Position numbers and translations under genes: made by a program
The notes under the pieces: generated by a model
Seen by the model: only the letters and a program-made list of their open reading frames with translations
Told to the model about the DNA's origin: nothing
Databases searched by the model: none
Source: Nemertoderma westbladi
Lineage: Eukaryota; Xenacoelomorpha; Nemertodermatida; Nemertodermatidae
Assembly: GCA_032718475.1 (NCBI GenBank)
Contig: JAUCBJ010004072.1
Coordinates: 1-42,612 of the forward strand
Reading direction: 5' to 3'
Length of the DNA stretch: 42,612 bases
In this document: positions 30,948-41,200 of the stretch, in pieces
Position numbering within the stretch: position 1 is the stretch's first letter
How the letters are laid out: the number at the start of each line of letters is the position of its first letter

Positions 30948-31440
30948 TTATCAACCCTATTTATTATAGTTGTCTGTTGTAAATATCTCTCGTATTATAT
31001 TTATATACTGTAGGTAATTGTATGTAGTTTAGATATAAATATTGTGTTTGGCGTCACATTGATTATTTATTCTCCAGTCGTTAGGTAACTCGATTGTTGC
31101 AGAATTTTTTATGCAGAAACTACTTAATGTTAACAAAGATGCAATAATTGTTAATTAATTTACTTAAATTAGTTACAGTTAGTGGTAGGTGTTCGAGCGC
31201 GGTTCGAGATTAACTAAACGTCAAGGGATCATTAAACATATAAACGTGTTACGTAATTTTATTCCACTCGATCCCACAGCTCTTCAAAGCCACACATCTA
31301 CAAAAATTTCGATGAATTTGGATAATTTAATTTGGATGTTTTTCAGATTTTTTTTAAATAAATTGGAAGGGATTGCCTGTTACGACAATAATTGCTAATA
31401 TTCTATTTTTTCCTACGAAAAATTATAAAAAGATGTAAAT
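30948..31440. other. 3' flank of the PLXDC-like gene
   Basis: AT-rich sequence without a clear gene. AATAAA at 31357-31362 could be a polyadenylation signal. A 69-codon plus frame (31189-31398) has no recognisable features and is not called. Confidence 0.4.
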
Positions 31441-31504
31441 TATGTAAGTCGGGTTGAGATGAGATAAATTCTTTTGAATTATGTAAGTCGGGTCGAGATG
31501 AGAT
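31438..31504. repeat. 39-bp tandem duplication
   Basis: ATTATGTAAGTCGGGTYGAG followed by ATGAGATA occurs twice with a 39-bp period. It sits at the 3' side of the minus-strand LINE fragment and may belong to its 3' end. Confidence 0.75.
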
Positions 31505-32062
31505 ACTACAGGATCGGCATGCTGCATTGCAGCTGCATTTTTAAGAATGCTGTGCCGGCTTGTCAACAAAATTGCACCGCCACAACTCCCTATCACCCAT
31601 GACATTTGCTAGATCATCCGCATCTTCAAGGCCAGTGTCCTTTAAGATGCGTCTCAAGAAAGTCATTGGCTGTCCACCATGCTTATTCACTCCATGAGGC
31701 TGCCAAAGTACAAGATTATGCACTGGCTGGTCCTCACGGCGAAAGCATTGTCCTGCAAAGCGGAGGCGATTTTGTTCTAGTGTCAACCTTGGGGGAACCA
31801 ATGAGATACCTCCAATGTTATAGAGTGTCTGGTTGGAGATGTGTGCATTGTATTTGACACAATGAACCCGGCGTAGCATTCTTGTGAATGTGCCATCCAG
31901 AGATTTGGTGTTCTCAGCAGTTAGAGCCCAGCATGGACTCCCATAGAGGAGTACTGGAACTACTGCTGCTCTAAATAATCGGACCTTAAGTGTCCGATTA
32001 ATTCTCGGTGACTTCCAAATCCAGGAAAGCTTATTAAGGCTGCCCATGCCTTTCCCTTACGT
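31505..32062 (-). pseudogene. LINE 3' region (family shared with 19160-20060)
   Basis: The minus strand from 32047 reads LNKLSWIWKSPRINRTLKVR, VVPVLLYGSPCWALTAENTK, RMLRRVHCVKYNAHISNQTL, NRLRFAGQCFRREDQPVHN and ends in WRCNFVDKP, the post-RT region of an RTE-like LINE. The stretch 31909-32062 is about 95% identical by eye to 19160-19315, so both are the same family. Here the RT core upstream is missing: the element is cut at 32062, where the 40-bp satellite begins. Confidence 0.85.
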
Positions 32063-35000
32063 AGTTGATCCTTAGTCCTTTGTAGTTGATTGGTAGTAGC
32101 CCGGTGCGTAGTATAGCGTTTGTAGTTGATTGGTAGTAGCCCGATGCGTAGTATAGCGTTTGTAGTTGATTAGTAGTAGCCCGATGCGTAGTATAGCGTT
32201 TGTAGTTGATTAGTAGTAGCCCGATGCGTAGTATAGCGTTTGTAGTTGATTGGTAGTAGCCCGATGCGTAGTATAGCGTTTGTAGTTGATTAGTAGTAGC
32301 CCGATGCGTAGTATATCGTTGTAGTTGATTAGTAGTAGCCCGATGCGTAGTATATCGTTGTAGTTGATTAGTAGTAGCCCGATGCGTAGTATAGCGTTTG
32401 TAGTTGATTAGTAGTAGCCCGATGCGTAGTATATCGTTGTAGTTGATTAGTAGTAGCCCGATGCGTAGTATAGCGTTTGTAGTTGATTGGTAGTAGCCCG
32501 ATGCGTAGTATAGCGTTTGTAGTTGATTGGTAGTAGCCCGATGCGTAGTATATCGTTGTAGTTGATTAGTAGTAGCCCGATGCGTAGTATATCGTTGTAG
32601 TTGATTAGTAGTAGCCCGATGCGTAGTATATCGTTGTAGTTGATTAGTAGTAGCCCGATGCGTAGTATAGCGTTTGTAGTTGATTAGTAGTAGCCCGATG
32701 CGTAGTATAGCGTTTGTAGTTGATTGGTAGTAGCCCGATGCGTAGTATAGCGTTTGTAGTTGATTAGTAGTAGCCCGATGCGTAGTATATCGTTGTAGTT
32801 GATTAGTAGTAGCCCGATGCGTAGTATATCGTTGTAGTTGATTAGTAGTAGCCCGATGCGTAGTATAGCGTTTGTAGTTGATTAGTAGTAGCCCGATGCG
32901 TAGTATATCGTTGTAGTTGATTAGTAGTAGCCCGATGCGTAGTATATCGTTTGTAGTTGATTGGTAGTAGCCCGATGCGTAGTATAGCGTTTGTAGTTGA
33001 TTAGTAGTAGCCCGATGCGTAGTATAGCGTTTGTAGTTGATTAGTAGTAGCCCGATGCGTAGTATAGCGTTTGTAGTTGATTAGTAGTAGCCCGATGCGT
33101 AGTATATCGTTTGTAGTTGATTAGTAGTAGCCCGATGCGTAGTATAGCGTTTGTAGTTGATTAGTAGTAGCCCGATGCGTAGTATAGCGTTTGTAGTTGA
33201 TTAGTAGTAGCCCGATGCGTAGTATAGCGTTTGTAGTTGATTAGTAGTAGCCCGATGCGTAGTATAGCGTTTGTAGTTGATTAGTAGTAGCCCGATGCGT
33301 AGTATAGCGTTTGTAGTTGATTAGTAGTAGCCCGATGCGTAGTATATCGTTTGTAGTTGATTAGTAGTAGCCCGATGCGTAGTATAGCGTTTGTAGTTGA
33401 TTAGTAGTAGCCCGATGCGTAGTATAGCGTTTGTAGTTGATTAGTAGTAGCCCGATGCGTAGTATAGCGTTTGTAGTTGATTAGTAGTAGCCCGATGCGT
33501 AGTATAGCGTTTGTAGTTGATTAGTAGTAGCCCGATGCGTAGTATATCGTTTGTAGTTGATTAGTAGTAGCCCGATGCGTAGTATATCGTTGTAGTTGAT
33601 TAGTAGTAGCCCGATGCGTAGTATAGCGTTTGTAGTTGATTAGTAGTAGCCCGATGCGTAGTATAGCGTTTGTAGTTGATTAGTAGTAGCCCGATGCGTA
33701 GTATAGCGTTTGTAGTTGATTAGTAGTAGCCCGATGCGTAGTATAGCGTTTGTAGTTGATTAGTAGTAGCCCGATGCGTAGTATAGCGTTTGTAGTTGAT
33801 TAGTAGTAGCCCGATGCGTAGTATAGCGTTTGTAGTTGATTAGTAGTAGCCCGATGCGTAGTATAGCGTTTGTAGTTGATTAGTAGTAGCCCGATGCGTA
33901 GTATAGCGTTTGTAGTTGATTAGTAGTAGCCCGATGCGTAGTATAGCGTTTGTAGTTGATTAGTAGTAGCCCGATGCGTAGTATAGCGTTTGTAGTTGAT
34001 TAGTAGTAGCCCGATGCGTAGTATAGCGTTTGTAGTTGATTAGTAGTAGCCCGATGCGTAGTATAGCGTTTGTAGTTGATTAGTAGTAGCCCGATGCGTA
34101 GTATATCGTTGTAGTTGATTAGTAGTAGCCCGATGCGTAGTATAGCGTTTGTAGTTGATTAGTAGTAGCCCGATGCGTAGTATAGCGTTTGTAGTTGATT
34201 AGTAGTAGCCCGATGCGTAGTATAGCGTTTGTAGTTGATTAGTAGTAGCCCGATGCGTAGTATAGCGTTTGTAGTTGATTAGTAGTAGCCCGATGCGTAG
34301 TATAGCGTTTGTAGTTGATTAGTAGTAGCCCGATGCGTAGTATATCGTTTGTAGTTGATTAGTAGTAGCCCGATGCGTAGTATATCGTTGTAGTTGATTA
34401 GTAGTAGCCCGATGCGTAGTATAGCGTTTGTAGTTGATTAGTAGTAGCCCGATGCGTAGTATAGCGTTTGTAGTTGATTAGTAGTAGCCCGATGCGTAGT
34501 ATAGCGTTTGTAGTTGATTAGTAGTAGCCCGATGCGTAGTATAGCGTTTGTAGTTGATTAGTAGTAGCCCGATGCGTAGTATAGCGTTTGTAGTTGATTA
34601 GTAGTAGCCCGATGCGTAGTATAGCGTTTGTAGTTGATTAGTAGTAGCCCGATGCGTAGTATAGCGTTTGTAGTTGATTAGTAGTAGCCCGATGCGTAGT
34701 ATAGCGTTTGTAGTTGATTAGTAGTAGCCCGATGCGTAGTATAGCGTTTGTAGTTGATTAGTAGTAGCCCGATGCGTAGTATAGCGTTTGTAGTTGATTA
34801 GTAGTAGCCCGATGCGTAGTATAGCGTTTGTAGTTGATTAGTAGTAGCCCGATGCGTAGTATAGCGTTTGTAGTTGATTAGTAGTAGCCCGATGCGTAGT
34901 ATAGCGTTTGTAGTTGATTAGTAGTAGCCCGATGCGTAGTATAGCGTTTGTAGTTGATTAGTAGTAGCCCGATGCGTAGTATAGCGTTTGTAGTTGATTA

Positions 35001-35594
35001 GTAGTAGCCCGATGCGTAGTATAGCGTTTGTAGTTGATTAGTAGTAGCCCGATGCGTAGTATAGCGTTTGTAGTTGATTAGTAGTAGCCCGATGCGTAGT
35101 ATAGCGTTTGTAGTTGATTAGTAGTAGCCCGATTCGTAGTATAGCGTTTGTAGTTGATTAGTAGTAGCCCGATGCGTAGTATAGCGTTTGTAGTTGATTA
35201 GTAGTAGCCCGATGCGTAGTATAGCGTTTGTAGTTGATTGGTAGTAGCCCGATGCGTAGTATAGCGTTTGTAGTTGATTAGTAGTAGCCCGATGCGTAGT
35301 ATAGCGTTTGTAGTTGATTAGTAGTAGCCCGATGCGTAGTATAGCGTTTGTAGTTGATTGGTAGTAGCCCGATGCGTAGTATAGCGTTTGTAGTTGATTA
35401 GTAGTAGCCCGATGCGTAGTATAGCGTTTGTAGTTGATTAGTAGTAGCCCGATGCGTAGTATATCGTTTGTAGTTGATTAGTAGTAGCCCGATGCGTAGT
35501 ATATCGTTGTAGTTGATTAGTAGTAGCCCGATGCGTAGTATAGCGTTTGTAGTTGATTGGTAGTAGCCCGATGCGTAGTATAGCGTTTGTAGTT
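32061..35594. repeat. 40-bp satellite array, left block (~88 copies)
   Basis: Head-to-tail 40-bp units containing TATAGCGTTTGTAGTTGATT followed by AGTAGTAGCCCGATGCGTAG. Common variants are GGTAGTAGCC, and TATATCGTTG with one T lost, which makes a 39-bp unit. The 39-bp form is frequent between about 32310 and 32930 and rare further right. The first unit is imperfect (GTAGTTGATCCTTAGTCC). No coding potential is credible; the unit contains TAG stops in several frames. Confidence 0.98.
35579..35594 (+). repeat. Left target-site duplication of the RT element
   Basis: TATAGCGTTTGTAGTT here is repeated at 38201-38216, on the other side of the inserted element. Two of the 16 bases (TT) could belong to the element's poly-T, so the duplication is 14-16 bp. 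Confidence 0.75.
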
Positions 35595-38200
35595 TTTTTT
35601 TTTAGACAGCCTTGGAGATTTTTTTTTTATTATTCCGATATGTATATTATAATTATCGCAAAAACGCACTAAATGATCAATAGCATATTGCTTGCAGTAC
35701 AGATGGTAACAACTCCATTACACAGTTACAATGAGCAATAATTATGTAATATACCATACCAGTCCCCGCATAATCGATCAAACACTCTAAGCAAAGCCCC
35801 CTGGTATCCCGGCGCCGTCCTCAAGCCCCAAACCGCTTCGCCATCTCACCCGCGACCCTCGCAGGCAATGGGAAGTGCCGCGGATTATCGCGAACGATAT
35901 GCGTGCACGCACCCACCCCATTACCGAACTGTATGGTTTCCCCCAGTTGGTGTGTAGGCGGTCTGCGATGATTCGCAACAGCTTATTGGCCTGCGGTGCC
36001 AGTATGCCGTCGCATGAGGCGACGAAAGGGGAGAAATCACCTCGGCGGGCGGAAACTGCGGCTGTATATAAGCGTTTCTTCTCCTCTTCCGCTGACTCCA
36101 ATACCGACCTCACGGAGCGCCCAGCATAAGACACGGCGTCAAGGTTAATTGTACGTATGTCAATCAACGCCTGTGTCTGGGTACTGAACGCTCCCCTAAT
36201 GCCGACATCGCATCGCAGACCAGCCCCGTCGCCATCCTCGTGCTGCTCGCGGACCACTGGCTCGAGCATAACGTTTCGCGGTCCGAATGCCAGGGCCGCG
36301 AGGTCACCGACTGCGTCGCGGAGCTCGTTGTGACGCTGAATCACTAGACCACCCTTCTTACAATTCAACCCGTGGTTGAGATCAAACCCAGCGCCACAAC
36401 CGTCGCATCTGCAAGGGACACCTACGAGGGGTCTACCATACCGAACAGCCACAGCGTCCCTAAACTCCCGGGGTGAGAGGTCAAACTGGTGTTCGGCTAC
36501 CGGAAGAGAGGATAGCCAGCCGCCGGTCCTGAACTCCGCCGCCCGTTGGACAGCGACACGCTGGTGCTCCGCCATTCCTTCCAACGCTTCCTCCTGCTGG
36601 GCTTTCTCCATACCCTGCCTCTCTTTCCGAGATGTCATGCGCGCTCCCTCCATGCACTTCAGGTGGGTGGCTAAGGAGAATGGCTCCTTCCCGGCGATCG
36701 CGTTCACCAGCGACTGTGTCCCAAGTTCTGATACAGCAAAGTTGGTATCGGCCTCGTTAACCGGGTTCCGCAACCCCAGACCACCCATTCGCGGAGACAG
36801 GGCAAACAACTTGAGTTCTGGTTGCGAAATTCGCCCATCGAAGACTGCCGGCAGGAACCTATCGCTGATCGCTTCCTCTAGCACATCGAACTGACTGCTG
36901 CAGTCTGGGACAACGCGTTGGAGGTATGCCCACTCCCGTTGGAGTGAGCAAACTACGGCTGAGAAAGCAGCGTGGGGTTGGGCCTCCGCCACCTCGGCCA
37001 TCTTGTCTACTGAGGCTACCCAGGATGCGATTTTGGCGCCGACATACTTCACACACTCCGACTCGCTACCAATAAACCCGCCCAGAAATCGGTGTCCTGT
37101 AACGATGTTAATATTGTGCTCGGCGAATACACTTTGGGCTTCCTCCAGAAACTCCGGAGCCACAACGAGAAAGCTCTTGGCGGACTGAGGGTAATATCCG
37201 AGAGCAGGGCCCAGACGAAGTAAGTGCTCGTACCACTCGAGAATATCCTGGAGCTTTCCGGCACCTGAAGAGTCGTCAGCGAACCAACTTTGGCGAACCT
37301 TAAGTGATGGCAACTCGTGGATTAAAGGGAGGATGCCTGAAGCGTAAAAAGGCATAGCTAAAGGATCTCCTTGTGTTACACCCTCTTCGCTGAACAGCAC
37401 AGCATCGGTTCCCTTTATTGTCAGAATGCTGTGTCCACGGTAACAGTTGAAGAGAAACATTGAACATCGAGGCCACAGCTGCCTGACGTTCCACAAGGCT
37501 GCGACTCGGTTCAGCGAATTGAAGGCATTAGCTGCATCAACCATAATAATGCCCCATCCATCCTCACTATGTTCGTCGAAGACCGAGCGCATTGAATGTA
37601 CCCCGGCCTCCACACCTGCCATCACGCCCGCAGATAACTGCTCTGCGCCACACGTAGTGGTGACATCATCTCCAGTTGCTTCTGCCATTGATCTACCCAA
37701 GATTCGGCGGAGGCACTCCCCTATGCCTATGGGCCTAACCCCGGGGCACTTATCGAGGGCAATAAGTCTGCTAGCCATCAGCGACCGAACTGATTCCCAT
37801 GGCACTACACTGTTAGCAAGTGAACACGCAATAGAGGCAATAGATTCGCGTAAACGCTGGCTATGTGCCCCATACCGGATAAGGTAGTCCCGCCAGCGTG
37901 TTGAGTCGCTACCGGCTGGCCCACCACTCCCTTTCAGTCGCCGCGCTGTCGACTCTATGTGCGCGGCTGTGATCTCGACATCAACCCGAAGTGGCAACTC
38001 ATCATCACACACTAATAAGGCCTCGGCTTTGGGTGCAGCTGCTGCTGGATGCTTCTCGCTGAGAACATCAAGGACTCTCACCCGCTGTTGGTTTACTTCA
38101 ATTTCCGATTCCGGATCTAGAACACTACCGGTCTCACGCCCCGTGACCCAGCGAACAGCACTCCTTACCTTCCCTTCCATCATGAGCCTAGAGAAAATTT
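35595..38200 (-). mobile_element. Non-LTR retrotransposon inserted in the 40-bp satellite
   Basis: The element is read on the minus strand, 5' end at 38200. It consists almost entirely of one reading frame plus a ~190-bp 3' UTR. Its 3' end is marked by an A run (plus-strand T run 35593-35603), with a second A run at about 35619-35628. It interrupts the satellite in one unit and is flanked by a 14-16-bp duplication of satellite sequence. The A tail and duplication are the marks of target-primed reverse transcription. The open frame extends through the 5' junction, so the 5' part of the element is missing. Confidence 0.85.
35787..38183 (-). CDS. Retroelement polyprotein: RT plus zinc knuckle and restriction-like endonuclease
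   Basis: An intact 798-codon frame. RT landmarks: RLIALDKCPGVRPIGIGE (about 139-156), IIMVDAANAFNSLNR with Asp 216 (motif A), GVTQGDPLAMPFY with QGDP at 271-274 (motif B) and SWFADDSSGAGKL with FADD at 301-304 (motif C). The C-terminal part has a CCHC knuckle (Cys 593, Cys 596, His 604, Cys 608), RHN at 617-619, and RCDVG...ALIDIRT (Asp 659, Asp 675). This matches the knuckle plus PD-(D/E)xK-like endonuclease arrangement of R2/NeSL/HERO-type elements; which clade this belongs to is uncertain. The ATG at 38183 is probably internal: the codons before it read KIFSRL and continue the family's coding sequence up to the junction at 38200. It lacks N-terminal DNA-binding fingers, so this copy is truncated though otherwise uninterrupted. 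Confidence 0.85.
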   Translation of the reverse strand: MMEGKVRSAVRWVTGRETGSVLDPESEIEVNQQRVRVLDVLSEKHPAAAAPKAEALLVCDDELPLRVDVEITAAHIESTARRLKGSGGPAGSDSTRWRDYLIRYGAHSQRLRESIASIACSLANSVVPWESVRSLMASRLIALDKCPGVRPIGIGECLRRILGRSMAEATGDDVTTTCGAEQLSAGVMAGVEAGVHSMRSVFDEHSEDGWGIIMVDAANAFNSLNRVAALWNVRQLWPRCSMFLFNCYRGHSILTIKGTDAVLFSEEGVTQGDPLAMPFYASGILPLIHELPSLKVRQSWFADDSSGAGKLQDILEWYEHLLRLGPALGYYPQSAKSFLVVAPEFLEEAQSVFAEHNINIVTGHRFLGGFIGSESECVKYVGAKIASWVASVDKMAEVAEAQPHAAFSAVVCSLQREWAYLQRVVPDCSSQFDVLEEAISDRFLPAVFDGRISQPELKLFALSPRMGGLGLRNPVNEADTNFAVSELGTQSLVNAIAGKEPFSLATHLKCMEGARMTSRKERQGMEKAQQEEALEGMAEHQRVAVQRAAEFRTGGWLSSLPVAEHQFDLSPREFRDAVAVRYGRPLVGVPCRCDGCGAGFDLNHGLNCKKGGLVIQRHNELRDAVGDLAALAFGPRNVMLEPVVREQHEDGDGAGLRCDVGIRGAFSTQTQALIDIRTINLDAVSYAGRSVRSVLESAEEEKKRLYTAAVSARRGDFSPFVASCDGILAPQANKLLRIIADRLHTNWGKPYSSVMGWVRARISFAIIRGTSHCLRGSRVRWRSGLGLEDGAGIPGGFA

Positions 38201-38216
38201 TATAGCGTTTGTAGTT
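38201..38216 (+). repeat. Right target-site duplication of the RT element
   Basis: TATAGCGTTTGTAGTT is identical to 35579-35594. In an uninterrupted array the bases after the left copy would be GATTAGTAG, so the repeat of these bases on the right is extra sequence. Confidence 0.75.
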
Positions 38217-41200
38217 GATTAGTAGTAGCCCGATGCGTAGTATAGCGTTTGTAGTTGATTAGTAGTAGCCCGATGCGTAGTATAGCGTTTGTAGTTGATT
38301 AGTAGTAGCCCGATGCGTAGTATAGCGTTTGTAGTTGATTGGTAGTAGCCCGATGCGTAGTATAGCGTTTGTAGTTGATTAGTAGTAGCCCGATGCGTAG
38401 TATAGCGTTTGTAGTTGATTAGTAGTAGCCCGATGCGTAGTATAGCGTTTGTAGTTGATTGGTAGTAGCCCGATGCGTAGTATAGCGTTTGTAGTTGATT
38501 AGTAGTAGCCCGATGCGTAGTATAGCGTTTGTAGTTGATTAGTAGTAGCCCGATGCGTAGTATAGCGTTTGTAGTTGATTAGTAGTAGCCCGATGCGTAG
38601 TATAGCGTTTGTAGTTGATTAGTAGTAGCCCGATGCGTAGTATAGCGTTTGTAGTTGATTAGTAGTAGCCCGATGCGTAGTATAGCGTTTGTAGTTGATT
38701 AGTAGTAGCCCGATGCGTAGTATAGCGTTTGTAGTTGATTAGTAGTAGCCCGATGCGTAGTATAGCGTTTGTAGTTGATTAGTAGTAGCCCGATGCGTAG
38801 TATAGCGTTTGTAGTTGATTAGTAGTAGCCCGATGCGTAGTATAGCGTTTGTAGTTGATTAGTAGTAGCCCGATGCGTAGTATAGCGTTTGTAGTTGATT
38901 AGTAGTAGCCCGATGCGTAGTATAGCGTTTGTAGTTGATTAGTAGTAGCCCGATGCGTAGTATAGCGTTTGTAGTTGATTGGTAGTAGCCCGATGCGTAG
39001 TATAGCGTTTGTAGTTGATTAGTAGTAGCCCGATGCGTAGTATAGCGTTTGTAGTTGATTAGTAGTAGCCCGATGCGTAGTATAGCGTTTGTAGTTGATT
39101 AGTAGTAGCCCGATGCGTAGTATAGCGTTTGTAGTTGATTGGTAGTAGCCCGATGCGTAGTATAGCGTTTGTAGTTGATTAGTAGTAGCCCGATGCGTAG
39201 TATAGCGTTTGTAGTTGATTAGTAGTAGCCCGATGCGTAGTATATAGTTTGTAGTTGATTAGTAGTAGCCCGATGCGTAGTATAGCGTTTGTAGTTGATT
39301 AGTAGTAGCCCGATGCGTAGTATAGCGTTTGTAGTTGATTAGTAGTAGCCCGATGCGTAGTATAGCGTTTGTAGTTGATTGGTAGTAGCCCGATGCGTAG
39401 TATATAGTTTGTAGTTGATTAGTAGTAGCCCGATGCGTAGTATAGCGTTTGTAGTTGATTAGTAGTAGCCCGATGCGTAGTATAGCGTTTGTAGTTGATT
39501 AGTAGTAGCCCGATGCGTAGTATAGCGTTTGTAGTTGATTAGTAGTAGCCCGATGCGTAGTATAGCGTTTGTAGTTGATTGGTAGTAGCCCGATGCGTAG
39601 TATATAGTTTGTAGTTGATTAGTAGTAGCCCGATGCGTAGTATAGCGTTTGTAGTTGATTAGTAGTAGCCCGATGCGTAGTATAGCGTTTGTAGTTGATT
39701 GGTAGTAGCCCGATGCGTAGTATAGCGTTTGTAGTTGATTGGTAGTAGCCCGATGCGTAGTATAGCGTTTGTAGTTGATTAGTAGTAGCCCGATGCGTAG
39801 TATAGCGTTTGTAGTTGATTAGTAGTAGCCCGATGCGTAGTATATAGTTTGTAGTTGATTAGTAGTAGCCCGATGCGTAGTATAGCGTTTGTAGTTGATT
39901 AGTAGTAGCCCGATGCGTAGTATAGCGTTTGTAGTTGATTAGTAGTAGCCCGATGCGTAGTATAGCGTTTGTAGTTGATTAGTAGTAGCCCGATGCGTAG
40001 TATAGCGTTTGTAGTTGATTAGTAGTAGCCCGATGCGTAGTATAGCGTTTGTAGTTGATTAGTAGTAGCCCGATGCGTAGTATAGCGTTTGTAGTTGATT
40101 AGTAGTAGCCCGATGCGTAGTATAGCGTTTGTAGTTGATTAGTAGTAGCCCGATGCGTAGTATAGCGTTTGTAGTTGATTAGTAGTAGCCCGATGCGTAG
40201 TATAGCGTTTGTAGTTGATTAGTAGTAGCCCGATGCGTAGTATAGCGTTTGTAGTTGATTAGTAGTAGCCCGATGCGTAGTATATCGTTTGTAGTTGATT
40301 AGTAGTAGCCCGATGCGTAGTATAGCGTTTGTAGTTGATTAGTAGTAGCCCGATGCGTAGTATAGCGTTTGTAGTTGATTAGTAGTAGCCCGATGCGTAG
40401 TATAGCGTTTGTAGTTGATTAGTAGTAGCCCGATGCGTAGTATAGCGTTTGTAGTTGATTGGTAGTAGCCCGATGCGTAGTATATCGTTTGTAGTTGATT
40501 AGTAGTAGCCCGATGCGTAGTATAGCGTTTGTAGTTGATTAGTAGTAGCCCGATGCGTAGTATAGCGTTTGTAGTTGATTGGTAGTAGCCCGATGCGTAG
40601 TATAGCGTTTGTAGTTGATTGGTAGTAGCCCGATGCGTAGTATAGCGTTTGTAGTTGATTAGTAGTAGCCCGATGCGTAGTATAGCGTTTGTAGTTGATT
40701 AGTAGTAGCCCGATGCGTAGTATAGCGTTTGTAGTTGATTAGTAGTAGCCCGATGCGTAGTATAGCGTTTGTAGTTGATTAGTAGTAGCCCGATGCGTAG
40801 TATAGCGTTTGTAGTTGATTAGTAGTAGCCCGATGCGTAGTATAGCGTTTGTAGTTGATTAGTAGTAGCCCGATGCGTAGTATAGCGTTTGTAGTTGATT
40901 AGTAGTAGCCCGATGCGTAGTATAGCGTTTGTAGTTGATTAGTAGTAGCCCGATGCGTAGTATAGCGTTTGTAGTTGATTAGTAGTAGCCCGATGCGTAG
41001 TATATCGTTTGTAGTTGATTAGTAGTAGCCCGATGCGTAGTATAGCGTTTGTAGTTGATTAGTAGTAGCCCGATGCGTAGTATAGCGTTTGTAGTTGATT
41101 AGTAGTAGCCCGATGCGTAGTATAGCGTTTGTAGTTGATTAGTAGTAGCCCGATGCGTAGTATATCGTTTGTAGTTGATTAGTAGTAGCCCGATGCGTAG

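Noticed and set aside
31189-31398. 69-codon frame downstream of the PLXDC-like gene
   Set aside because: No recognisable motif, AT-rich composition and no splice or start context supporting it.
35875-38205. Plus-strand frames (up to 172 codons) opposite the retroelement
   Set aside because: They are shadows of the GC-rich minus-strand polyprotein and show no domain features.
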